In this document: in pieces, positions 52,513 to 64,000 of the stretch
Layout of the letters: each line of letters begins with the position of its first letter
Numbering within the stretch: position 1 is the stretch's first letter
Source: Malurus cyaneus samueli
Lineage: Eukaryota; Chordata; Aves; Passeriformes; Maluridae
Assembly: GCA_009741485.1 (NCBI GenBank)
Contig: VKON01000103.1
Location: 2,124,217 to 2,188,216 of the forward strand
DNA: 64,000 bases
Direction: 5' to 3'
Position numbers and translations under genes: made by a program
The notes under the pieces: model-generated
Seen by the model: the letters and a program-made list of their open reading frames with translations, nothing else
What the model was told of the DNA's origin: nothing
The model's database searches: none

Positions 52513-53672
52513 TGGCATTTGCCTTCACTTCTGAGAGACGAGCACAAAAGCTCCAAGGCAGACACAAAGTTTGCTGCAGTTTTGTGCAGGAAATGTCTCC
52601 TGAGCATGGCAGGGAAGGAATTGGTTCCTTCTGCTCCCCTCTGTCCCTGCTGCACGTTTCAGTGGTCGCTGGGAATAAAATGATGTAGCTGTACCCATTC
52701 CTGTGGTCCTGAGAGTAAAGGTCCAGAAAACCACTCAGCATTTGCTGTTTCCTAAATTCCTATCCTGTGCCATTTTTTGGAGTGGGGAGGGGATGCCTGT
52801 GGGCATTCAGGTTGCAGAGAGCCAGGGAAGGGGAGTGCAGAACCTTAGCAGAAAGGAGAATGAATAAGGAATAAGTTGTTAGCTTTGTCTAAGTGACAGA
52901 AATAGCTGTGAGAGACGAGCACAAAAGCTGCAAAGCAGACACAAAGTTTGCTGCAGTTTTGTGCAGGAAATGTCTCCTGAGCATGGCAGGGAAGGAATTG
53001 GTTCTTTCTGCTCCCCTCTGTCCCTGCTGCACATTTCAGTGGTCTCTGGGAATAAAATGATATAGCTGTAGCCATACCTGTGGTCCTGAGAGTAAAGGTC
53101 TAGAAAGCCACTCAGCATTTGCTGTTTCCCAAATTCCTATCCTGTGCCATTTTTTGGAGTAGGGAGGAGATGCCTGTGGGCACTCAGGCTGCAGAGAGCC
53201 AGGGGAGGGGAAGGCAGAACTTAGCAGAAAGGAGAATAAATAAGGAATAAGTTTTTAGCTGTGTCTAAGTGACAGAAATAGCTGTGAAGGCATTTGCCTT
53301 CAATTCTGAGAGACGAGCAGAAAAGCTACAAGGCAGACACAAAGTTTGCTGCAGTTTTGTGCAGGAAATGTCTCCTGAGCATGGCAGGGAAGGAATTGGT
53401 TCCTTCTGCTCCCCTCTGTCCCTGCTGCAGATTTCAGTGGTGGCTGGGAATAAAATGATGTAGCTGTAGCTGTGGTCCTGAGAGTAAAGGTCTAGAAAAC
53501 CACTCAGATTTGCTGTTTCCCAAATTCCTATCCTGTGCCATTTTTTGGAGTGGGGAGGGGATGCCTGTGGGCACTCAGGCTGCAGAGAGCCAGGGGAGGG
53601 GAAGGCAGAACTTAGCAGAAAGGAGAATAAATAAGGAATAAGTTGTTAGCTTTGTCTAAGTGACAGAAATAT
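52513..53672. repeat. Tandem array, three copies of a 377-398 bp unit
   Basis: GAGAGACGAGCA/G starts at 52533, 52910 and 53308, giving periods of 377 and 398 bp. The shorter period arises because copy 2 lacks a 21-bp block (AAGGCATTTGCCTTCA plus five bases) present in copies 1 and 3. Every copy carries GCAGGGAAGGAATTGGTTCC-like and TGAGAGTAAAGGTC segments, and copies agree at well over 90% by eye. Similar minus-strand open frames in the copies are repeat shadows. I do not recognise the unit as a named repeat family. Confidence 0.95.
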
Positions 53673-56600
53673 CTTCTCCCTGAATGCTTTGTCTTAATGA
53701 CCAGCTCTGATTAATGGTAGCTGTCGTTTTATTCAGCAAAACTTAGTCTGCAATTTTTACAGCAGGTTCCTCATCCTGTTTTTTGTTTTAAAACCTAGAA
53801 AAGATGGCTAAAATGGGTAAGTCAGGAGAGACCATACTCTGCAGAAAGGATGCTAGATGAAAAACTGCATGCTCTAACAATTAACCACAGCATTTAATTG
53901 CAGAGAAATATTTATTCATGGGCCAGAATTCTCAGTGTCCTCTGCACTAAATTACAGGTGCTGCATCATGTAGATTTTCAAGCACCTTGTGAAGATGTTA
54001 CTGTAAATTCCGTGATGAGTACCGTAAACCTCACCCATTCATTTAACTTGATTTTAAAATATTTCACTCCTAGGTTAGGGGATTGCAATTATCCTTATTG
54101 AAGAGCAGAGATGGCAGCAGCAGAGGACCTATCTCCTTTTAACAAGGGCAGGAAAGATCAAGAGTTTTACCTAAATTCTCTCACAATAAAAGCATAAAGC
54201 AAAAAAGCATACAAACTCTCTATTACAGAATGGAATTTACATTACATAAATACATTGCATTATATTACATACTATTTTTCATTTTTTTTTTTGTCCAGCC
54301 TTTGGAAGGACAATTAGGACGTATTTCAGCACATTTTCTGCCCTGAAATTCAAAGATTTGGCTTTTAAAAAAAATCTTCAGTCTGAACTTGAACTGCCTG
54401 TTGTGAGATCCTGGGATGCTGTAACATAAATAAGTTGTTAATTGAAGGTCTGCAAAGCCAGTGGAAAAGAAGAGGTGGCAAGGAAGAGTAGTAGGGGTGA
54501 GACAGGGAACTAAAAAATCACTCTAAACATTTTCAAGCTTAAAGTTCCTTCTCTCTCTCCTTTTTAGTATTTGGGGGTTACCAGATGAGCTGAAACTCGC
54601 AGGGAAGGTGTTTGGGGCTGTGTGCCCTTCTGCTCAGGGAATTCTAGATGGCCATTCTAGAAAACCTGCATAAGTGGAATTCAGTTCTTGTAATAACATA
54701 ATACAGCTGGAGTGATTTGGTTGTCTCTTTTAGTAGCTAAGAAACCTCTCTGTGAGCTGGGTTATTAAAAGGAATTTCCTTACGGGGCTCAGGAGATTCC
54801 TGGTATCCAAGTTCATCATGAAAGACTATAATGGAATGTTTGGCTTTGTTTAGAATAATAAATTTAAGCACGGGGTTCTGAAAATAATACTGGAGGTTCC
54901 TAACAACCTGCATGAATATTTTAGAGGCCTGTAATTTCTATTTGCATTCACTGTGCACTTGCTCTTTGTGTTTTGAACACAAAAAACATTCCAGAAAAGG
55001 ACCATGGTGGTGATTCTGGAACACAGTGACGTGGATATTGGACTCTAGAAATGTAGCTTAGCTCAAGCTTTAGATTTCTGCTTTTCCTGCCTAGAAATGG
55101 AAGAATTCCCAACAAGCATCAGCATTGTCACGTGAAAATATGTTTAAAGCTATCTTTGAATATCAAACTTGCTTCTTACACTTTAATGTTTACAAATAAA
55201 AGCACAAGCCATGATCACAGGGCGAAATCTCAAAAGCAGCTAATTGCTTTAGGACACTGGAGAATGTTACATTCTCAGAGTTATTAAAAAGCTGTCATCC
55301 TGCTTTTAGGCAGTAGTTCATGGTTTTAAAGCCTTTGGGATATTTAAAAATCATTTTCTCTTATTTCTTCTCTTTCCTTTGAGTTTATTTTCCTTGTGAT
55401 TATTCTTGCTATCCCTGCTTTTTATCTTTCCCCTTATCATTATGGGTATTTATCCCCATTACACTAGCATTAGATTATGAACCCTGGTATGTTTTGTAGT
55501 TTACCAACAATATACTCAAAAATCATAATTTTAAAAGAGGGATTTCAGTTCCATGTATAAAATCTAGAAGTTAAATGGAATGTAATGTATCATGGAAAGT
55601 ACATAGTTTTTGAAGTTTCTTGTTTGTGTATTTTGAGATTTTTCTCTTCATAAGAAATTCTCTCAATACTTTCTTGGGATACAGAAAAAAAAGGAGGTAT
55701 TTGGAGTGATTTTTTTCAGAAATACTGACTGGGCTTGACCAGGCTGCAAGACAGAGGAAGGTGCCTTCCTACTGCTTTGTGCATTTGTTAAGTCTCAGAG
55801 ACTTTTCTTCTAAAAATGAGAAAACAAAGAATGGGAACAATTAAATTCTCCCCGCTGAGAAACAGGGAAGTATTTTGGTCGTTATATGTTTCCCTGGCTG
55901 GTGGATTTCTGTGTTTATATTAACAAAGGTGGGTAGATATTGGAATATCCTGATAGGGATGTGTTGGGCAGTCCTGTGGGCAGAAAAGGAAGTTCTGCTG
56001 CTTGTTTAAAGGTCACTGTAAATAAGGTAGAATTTGGGGCAGAATCTAAATCTGGGTCCTGCATTCATCATTCTCATTTCTTTCCCTAAGTAGTGAAGAA
56101 TTAATATCAAATCTTGTTTCTCTTTTAAATAAAGATTTCACTTTTTTCTTGAGAATCTTGTCCTTAGCTTTTCCTGGCCTTTTGCAGTGTGATAATACAT
56201 GTACATGAAAGTACCAAGACATTGTCTGTGATAATTATGATTAGCTTAATTACTTTCTGTGTAATTGTTTCTCAAGATGACCTCCTTTTTGGTGGCTTTT
56301 ATTCATTTATTTTAGGGGTGAAAAAAAAAAGACTTAATTGGAATTGTAAATTACAGAGACAAAGGGTATGTTATGGGAAATAGGTCCAGATCTGTTTGTG
56401 TCAGGCAGTTGGTTTTTATATTCTTAAGATTCATGGAGAAAAATAATTTAAATTGATACAGTGTATATGTGCACAAGGCAATATCAACAACCAATATATT
56501 ACTTCAAAATCGGGTGAGTTTCTTTATGGAGGATTAGGTTATACAGTGTGGGGGAATCGGAAAAGAAAATAGAATTGTGTATTGATGCCTTTAAAAAATA

Positions 56601-57374
56601 TTATTTGAGGGCAATAAAATGTTCTCTGAAATTCCCTCCTGAGTGGAGAAAATGGAGTTTGTTTGCAGTAATTGCATTTTCTAGCGTTTGCTTTCGCGCT
56701 TTCCGATACGAGTTAAGCCAATTGGAACCTGTGATTTTGTTTTGCTTATTGGCAAAAGTACCATGTAAATTGATCTGTGATGCATTTATGGAGAATGCTT
56801 TGAAAATCTTGAAATGGAGGTGGCTTCCTTTTATTAGATTTAGATAGTATTAGGCTTCATTTTTAGATTTCAGCCTGATGTAATAGTAACCAAAAATGTT
56901 TCTTTTCAGTTAAGTCTAAATGAAGTCCAAGGAGGACATTCCTACTTGGCACTGGGAAGGCAGAGTTTAAGTTCCTGTGCTCAGCCTTGGTATTTGGAGT
57001 TCAAGGTCAGAGCCATTTGAAACCACACAATGTGCTGGAATTGGTCTAAAATTTAATTATTAAGGCAAGAAGCACTTGTTAAAATGAAAAGGACAATTTC
57101 CAGGTAGGGTGGTGTCTCAGAATTTGCTAAATTTAAAGAGAAATTTGCCAGCTGCCAGCTTTTTTGATTTTAGGTTATGTGACTTTTTTTTTTTTCCCCT
57201 CTTGAAAGCTCTATCTTTTAGGTTGCATAATTAAAAGCCTGAAAAGAAAGCCTTTCCAGGGACTAGCGAGCAATCTGTGCTGCTTGCGTTTCAGATTTCA
57301 TAATTTTAAAGTCAATTTGGGGGGACTTTTTACACCTAAAGTTGGCAATGCTGTGAGCTGTAAAATCTGGAGGC

Positions 57375-57400
57375 TTTTTNTTTTTTTTTTTTTTTTTTGC
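57375..57400. repeat. Poly-T tract with one undetermined base
   Basis: An oligo-T run of about 25 with an N at 57380. The length is likely unreliable in the assembly. Confidence 0.9.
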
Positions 57401-60400
57401 TTTTGAGGTTAGACTGAACAAAAACTTCAGACTCTTGTTTCAAAACAAAGAAATGCCTTATATTAATTGTTAAAACTTTAGTGAAGCTTTCCATGTCTCA
57501 AAACAACAACAAAAAAAGTTTCAACAACAGTGAAATTCAAAACAAGCCGGAGATCAAAACACGGGATGAGTTATGTCAGAATAACGCTACGGAAGCCCTG
57601 GAACACCGAAGGGAAACAAAAGCTTTTTGCTTCTGTGGTGCTACATTTTTCATTTGAGCAGACAGGAGGAGGATATTAATCACAAACAGTTACATTAGAA
57701 TAATGTTACGGTTGAGACATAAAAACATAAAAGCAAGGAATTGTTCCCGATGTCGTCAGGCCTGTAGCTGAGTGGGTTCCGCAGCGCGCCCGGGGATTTT
57801 TCAGCCCATCCTTGTGCAAAATTCACTAAATTTACTCGAGGAAGAGAGAATGAGTGAAAAAAAAATTTGGTATTTGGCATCACAGCCTAGGCAGGTCCCT
57901 GGGAAGGGGCCGTGTGTCCCAGAGCGGCCTGGGCGACATTCGCTCGGCTCTTCCTTGCTTTCGTGGGTTTATGACTCAACCTTGGCATTATTGTAACGTA
58001 GTTTTTTGTGTTTAATGTTTCTTAGACTTGGTTTTCCATTGCCAGCATGGAAGAAAACCCCTAATGCATGAGTTTCAGAGGAGAAGGCAGCAGACTCTGA
58101 ACCTGCAAGTGTGAGTATTAACGCTGGAGCTGTCAGGTCTTGTGAGAATTAATGAAGCCTGACGCTTACAGAGGGAAAGGTCACAGGCAGAGCTTGCACT
58201 TACCTAACATTTCTGTTTTGTTGTGTCTAACAGTGTTTTCAACAAAAGGGGAGCTTTAATGCGCGAGCTTCGGATTTATCACAGGAATTCAAGGGTCTCA
58301 GCCTTTGCTTCTCCCTGTGCTGCGATCTGATGTTTTCTTTGCATAAAGGCAAAACAGTTAAAATTTTCATTCATCCTCTCCTCTTGCTGTGTTGCCCGTG
58401 TGTGTATTTTGCCTTTATTTTGGCTTCTCCACAACTGGAGGGGAAAGAAAAAAAAAACCAAAAATGTATCTGAACTGATGGTAGACTAGTTTTCACAGGG
58501 AAGATTTTGAGAGATCTTGCACTGGAGTTTTTTTTGTACCATTTTAGAAGCATGTTCTGAGTTTGTGCATGTTCTGTTTCTTATTTGCTGCTTTTTAATG
58601 GTTTTTAATTGTTTCATTGTGTAGGTTTCTACAGACACAGGGAATTAAACTGCATAGAAATTCACGGGCTGCATTTTCAGTGTGTTGGTTGATACCAGTT
58701 TGAGCTGTTCCATTGAGGACTTTTTCTCAAGGCTGCTTTGATTAAAACAGCCAGCATGTTTTCATAGTCAGTTGCTCAGTCTCATTGTAGAAAAGATGAT
58801 TTTCTTACCCAGTTTTGGTTCTCGGTTTTTGTTGGGATAAGTCCAGTTTATCCTGTGGAAGCTCTGTAGAACTGCGCTTATGCAGTCTAACTTATTGCTG
58901 CTGGAGGAGAAATGGGAGCCTTTGAGATATTCTGTCTTTGTTTTAAAAAGCTGAGAGGAGCCTCTGTGTGCTGTAAATGCTAGGAAGAGAGAGAGTAAGT
59001 GTGGCCTTGCAATGCCATGGGTTCTCCATGAGAAACCTCTCCAGGAAAAGCTGCAGAGCTGCTGGCCAGCGGTGAGCTGGGCTGGTTGCCCTCAGCAGCT
59101 GGAAATTTTCAGGAGCAACACAAAATCTGCTCCTTGGTTGTTTATCATTTATGGGGTTGGTTATAGGTGAATGCTCCATCACCAGTTCTGCACTTCGGAG
59201 TCGTGAATGACACACCGTAAATTTGAGAGGATTCACTCACACGCACATCTCTCTCTTGGGCAGTTTCCCCTCTTTTTGAGGGGACTAAGATTTATACTTC
59301 AAGGTTTTCTCAGCCTATTTCTTCAGCATATGGCCGAAGGGTTTATGAGGCTATGAAACGGGCATGAAAAAAGCTTCACGTTTCGTGGAAGGGCTGTGTG
59401 GTTTGAATGGTTAATGCATGCGTATGCATATTCACAGCTATCAAAAGCACTTGCATATCATTTGTGTGTAAATACAGGTTTCTACTGCGACACAGACAGC
59501 TAGTATCACATTATTTCTTATTCCCCTACTTCCCTGTGGGGTTTGCAGGTAACAGTAGTCGAAAAATAATGTGATTTTCTATTTTTGTAGGGACTCAGCA
59601 GTTAGTGTTCACTGCCAGGCAGACTCCTTTTCATGTCTGGCAGCTCTGCAGAACTTGGGTTGTGTGACTAAACTGTACTCATATGAAGCATGCTATTAAA
59701 ATGGGAATGGTTGTTCAACAGATGAAGGCTTCCTAGGATCCAAGTGCTTAAGGTGAACTTAAAGAAACGCACTGGAACAACTACTTATGTAGGTTAAAAA
59801 AACCCCACAACCCCCTGTGCCCCGAGCTTCTCCCCTTGTCCCATGTAACGATAAATTTAAAGTCAGCCTGTTGTTCAGCTGACACTTGGAGTTGTGTGAG
59901 TGGTTGCAGCCAACACAGAAGTTTTGCCTTAGCAGCGTTCAGAGACCTCCATTCCTTTTTTTGCTGCATCAGTTTCCATTTGTATGAATTTCCTGATCCA
60001 TTCTCTGCTCTGGGGCCACCAAAGGGTGCTGACAAGAAGGTGTGATGGGAGTAAAGATGAACCATTTTGGGGACAAAGGTGCTTGGGACTGTAGCTTGAG
60101 GGTTGACTTGTTAAGACCAGAAGTCACAGAAATTTTCTGAGACTCCCAAATTAATGTGTTTGCTGTAAACAATTCCATTTTTACAAGTGATTCAGACTTA
60201 ACTGTTGTTGCCTTTATTTGAGCAAGAGCGACACTGACCTTTTGGCTTCCAGAGGAGAACAACTTGTCTAATTGCAGTGTTTTCTTGATCAATGCTTACA
60301 TTGTGCCCTTGCTTGTGCTGATGAGAGCAGATGTTGAAAAACATCTTCACCAAAATAATAGCTATATTTTGAAGATACACATAGGCACACCCTCTGTGTG

Positions 60401-63400
60401 TGTTTATGCACATAAATATGGGTTTCAAATACTCCAGTATAAGTGAGTCTCCTTCACAGACTTAGTGCCCTGGTCACTTTTGGTAGTTGTAATTTTAGCC
60501 TTTTGATCTCACCTGTTAAACATTTAAATATTTTAAATACATTCAGTTATGATGCTGGGAGTTAATAATTGGGGTTTCTGAAGTGCTCAGCCCAGCAAAC
60601 AGATCAAATTTTTCTAGCTTGGTAGAGGGTTCTTCTGATTGTTTTCCAGAGTCACGGTCTAAATTAGAATGAATAACGTTACTGAAGCATGATGGAAGAT
60701 TTGATAGTTAGGAAATCAGACTAATAAAGACCAAATGTAGCTAACAAAGGTTTAGTGGAGGAAAATGAGGAAATGCCTTTCAACCTGTGTGTTGTGCTGG
60801 ACAGGCAGCAGCGATGCAGATACATGGAGATTAATCTGGTCAAGATGAAACTAAATTACCATGGAGCAGGAGATTTTTGAAGATGACTGTTTATGCTTCC
60901 ATATTAAATACAAGGTCAGCAGATTATGGACAAAGGGCAAAGAAAACACGCCAAAATATTTCACCAATACTATTAGAGAGAGTCAGTTCTGTGCAGTGCC
61001 ACGGGGCCTTTTGAGAAGGGGAATGTGATGAATAAATAGTTAATCTGATTGCGTGTAATTTATTAGTGTGATTAGTGCTATAAGCCTTTCCTCGGGGAAG
61101 GGACAAGGAATGGATGAGACTTCTCTTGTTGCTGCTTTTCCTTTGCTTTTGCTGTTTGCTCACCGTGAGCTCCTGAGCCAGCACCAGGGAACGAGAGCCA
61201 CATGGGGCTGGTGATGGCCTGGGGGAGCTGGGTGGGGACAAAGCCAGGCCTAAGTGCCCCTCCTGAGACAAATACTGCAGTGGGCACCAATACAGAGTGT
61301 TTTGGCTGCTGGAGGATGGGCAGCCTGGGTTGGTATCCAGCACAGCTCAGGGGGTGCAGCATCACTGAGCCAGAGCTCAAGAGTGGCTGTTACAGAACTT
61401 GGATCCCTGCAGGATTCTCCTCCAGGTCCTGTTTTGCCTCATTCCTCAGTCCTGCTGTTGGTTTTGGTAGCAGCAGTGGTGGGAGGAATGTTCCCTGCCA
61501 CAGCTCCCCTGTGCCTCCTCTCAAAAAATGACCGAGTGGAGCATCTCTTTAGCCCTAAAAATATCAACAATCTTCACACCAATTGCAAGAAATACTGTCT
61601 GGGTTTTCCCTACTGATTTCAGGTGCTTATATAACATGTATAATGTATTTATATGTTTTAATAATTGCTGATGCCACCGTTAGTTTGCCTTTGCATGTCC
61701 CATGTGTCTTCAAAGTAAGCCTTTATTTTTACAATGCCAACAAAAAAGCACTGAGCAAAAATGCTTCAGGCTTAATTGGGCATAATATCAGCAAAAAATA
61801 CTGGTTTTCAATCTATCAAAATAAATGAAAATGTAAAGCTTGGACATCTATTCAGTAAGATGAAAAGTTTTCTCTGTTAAAACAGGCAAATGTTGATAAC
61901 TTAGCAGAAACCTGAATTTAAGTGCTCCATCCTACTTCTCTGAGAATATTATCACACATAGCTTGTTTTGGGGGATTGATGGTTATGACAAGTGTCTCAA
62001 ATGTCATGCTGGTGGTATCTTTTACGTTTCCTGGGAGAAGAGAAAATAGCAATTTTATCTTGTGCACCGGAGTCATAGAGAGCAGGAATTGTACGTACTG
62101 GCTACATAGAGTTTTTAAATAAAAATGAATTGCAGAGCAGCACGTAGCAGAGATGGGAAAGAGGAGGGAAGGGGGAAAGCAGTGAGTCAAAAAGTGTAGA
62201 GAAACATTTTTTGCATCTCCCCAGCTTTTATTCTAATGCAACATCACAGAGAGTTATGAATATGTACAAGCTGTATTTTGTTCAGAACGTGGGGTGTCTA
62301 TGAAAAGCATAGTCTGCTTGGGTTTTTTTTCAGGGGATTTGTAGCTTTTTGTTTTTCTGTCCAGAATCAACTGATTTTGCAGAGATGATGTTTGCATGCG
62401 TACCTTGTGTAATTCCTGTTCCTGTGCTGTAAATATTGAAAAGCAGAGGGGTTTGACTGGTTCCCCTCTAAATCTTGTTTAGGGGAAAGTTAATCTTGTT
62501 GTATATACTTACAGCTTCACTTTGAAACTTACTTTAAAAAAAGAACACAAACCCAAACAGTTTCAAAAGTTGAAAAGTCAAGTTCTAAACTAGCACAGCC
62601 ACCTCTATTTCAGGGAACTGTGCTCACAAGAAATGTATCAGGTCTGATTCTGTCTTGCCTGGGACAGATGTTGCGTGTTCAGAAGTGGAAAATGAACCCA
62701 TTTTTTTTCACATTTCCACATACATTTTGCTGCCTTAATGAAAAAAACAAAAAAAGACAAACCCCACAAATAAAAAAAACACAACAAATTCAACCACTTC
62801 TCAAAGATTATTAGTAATAAACACCAAAATGAAGGATAAGGTACGAGACTAAGAAATCAGGGTTATTGTGAAGGCAGTAGCAGTTAGCTTTGATGCAATC
62901 TTACGTGTGATTTTTGGCAAGTTACAGTGGGACAGATTTTGTAAAACAACGTAACTTCTGTGAAGCCACTACTGTATTTTTAAGGGAGCTCAGCACCCAG
63001 TATGTTTATTTGGAAGATCTGGCACTGATTGCTGGTACCAAGTGCTTGAAAATCTGTTCTGAACTCCAAAAATCTGGCTCTGTGAGCATGATCCATGCTT
63101 CCTTCCAAACAATGGCATTGCCCTGAATTTAGGGGAGCAAACATGTAATTCTTTACTTCTGACTCTCATGACAAATGAATTAACCACATTTCCTTTTTCC
63201 TACTTTTTGCCTTATTTGGCTGAGTGTCATGGTTGCTTCTACTTATGTATTCTTTACAGAAATGAGATACTGCCATAAATATAATAACAATAATAATAAA
63301 ATTATATAAAAGTGCATTGCAAATGAATTTGGAATATAGACTAGATGCACACAGGCCTTGGGTGTCTCACTCTGTCACTGCTAGCTGTCTGCTTATTGTG

Positions 63401-63459
63401 CCAGCGATGCTGGTGTGGGAGGAAATGTGCTAATTAAGTCCTCTTTTTTGTTATTTCAG

Positions 63460-63685
63460 GAAACCTACCATATGAATATAAAATAGTGATTGCTGGGAAT
63501 CATGAACTGACATTTGATAAGGAATTCATGGCAGACCTTGTTAAACAAGATTACTACCGCTTTCCCTCTGTGTCCAAATTGAAACCAGAGGACTTTGACA
63601 ATGTTCAGTCACTCCTGACAAATAGTATTTACTTACAAGATTCAGAGGTAACAGTTAAAGGATTCCGAATATATGGTGCCCCATG
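63460..63685 (+). CDS. MPPED2: MPPED2 coding exon 3 (end of codon 104 to two bases of codon 179)
   Basis: Starts with GA completing Gly104, then NLPYEYKIVIAGNHELTFDK and onward to FRIYGAPW. The GNHE motif gives Asn117 and His118, the third signature block of metallophosphoesterases; Asn117 binds the second metal and His118 is the usual catalytic proton-donor position. I see no stop or frameshift. The exon ends CCA TG|GTAAGT, a phase 2 donor with full consensus. The remaining roughly 115 residues, including the later GHG/GIH-type motifs (in MPPED2 a Gly replaces one family His), lie beyond the window, so whether the gene is intact downstream cannot be judged here. Confidence 0.98.
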
Positions 63686-64000
63686 GTAAGTCTCAATTTA
63701 AACTTTCTTTGCTGTTTATTACTTAAACCACAGCAGGAATCGTTCCTGTTGAACGTGCATGAAGCTGCTTTGTTGCATTGCCCTGCAGAACAAGATCAGA
63801 CTCAGCTGTAAACCACCCTGAACGAGTTTCCTTCTTTTTTTTCTTTTTTTTTTTTGGTTTTTTTTTTTTTGTTTGTTTTTTTTTGGTTTTTTTTTTGGAT
63901 AGATAATCTCTATTTAGCTGTTTGTGTGAAATAAGACAAAAGGATCTGTAGCTGTTTCTATTCTGCCTGGTGAATACACTTGAACTGTGGAGTCAGTACC
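63686..64000 (+). other. MPPED2: Start of the next MPPED2 intron (truncated by window end)
   Basis: Begins GTAAGTC. It contains a poly-T tract broken by GG and TTTG at 63832-63899, a low-complexity stretch prone to assembly length error. Confidence 0.9.

Larger units (their letters stand above)
44225..63459 (+). other. MPPED2: MPPED2 intron between coding exons 2 and 3 (19,235 bp, phase 1)
   Basis: Donor GTAAGG at 44225; acceptor CTTTTTTGTTATTTCAG ends at 63459. Mostly AT-rich unique DNA. It holds an AT hairpin, a three-copy 390-bp array, poly-T tracts and, between about 56.5 and 59.6 kb, segments with preserved CG dinucleotides and clustered TAAT/ATGCAT-type sites. One cryptic exon candidate is described in the findings. 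No other gene seen. Confidence 0.95.

Noticed and set aside
52502..53118. Two near-identical minus-strand frames that look like a gene family
   Set aside because: They are translations of successive copies of the 390-bp tandem array.
1..64000. CRISPR arrays, tRNA or rRNA genes, prokaryotic operons
   Set aside because: No regularly spaced repeats with unique spacers, no tRNA cloverleaf or rRNA core motifs, and the gene structure is that of an animal nuclear genome.

Overview
This is a piece of vertebrate nuclear genome, most likely avian. The evidence for an animal genome is three short, widely spaced coding blocks with GT-AG splice sites, a CpG island, and long AT-rich introns. The evidence for a bird is weaker: dispersed repeats are very sparse for 64 kb, and the gene's introns are moderate in size. 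I cannot name the species. No prokaryotic operons, tRNA, rRNA or CRISPR features are visible.

The only gene I can support is the 5' part of MPPED2 (metallophosphoesterase domain-containing protein 2) on the + strand. Layout: (1) 1 to about 14.2 kb is AT-rich flanking DNA with small repeats, one clean 12-bp hairpin and a 15-base assembly gap. (2) About 14.28-16.15 kb is a CpG island with GC boxes, (CGCT)n and (TG)n tracts and a G-quadruplex motif. It is the probable promoter and non-coding first exon, with the best splice donor after 14832. (3) 19449-19677 is the start-codon exon. Its 101-nt leader carries three upstream ORFs and is followed by ATG at 19550. (4) 19678-44042 is an intron with two related LTR-like elements, a 630-bp tandem duplication and a minisatellite. 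(5) 44043-44224 is the second coding exon, carrying the first two metal-binding motifs (residues D65/H67 and D86). (6) 44225-63459 is an intron with a three-copy array of about 390 bp and a cluster of CpG-retaining, enhancer-like segments at 56.5-59.6 kb. (7) 63460-63685 is the third coding exon with the GNHE motif (N117/H118). The window ends inside the following intron.

The three exons join in phase (128 + 182 + 226 nt; intron phases 2, 1, 2) and encode residues 1-178 plus two bases of codon 179. The C-terminal part of the enzyme lies beyond the window. I found no new multi-gene system. The most notable points are the crowded upstream-ORF leader, a cryptic exon that would act as a poison exon, the tandem duplications, and several segments that look like conserved regulatory DNA but need alignment to confirm.
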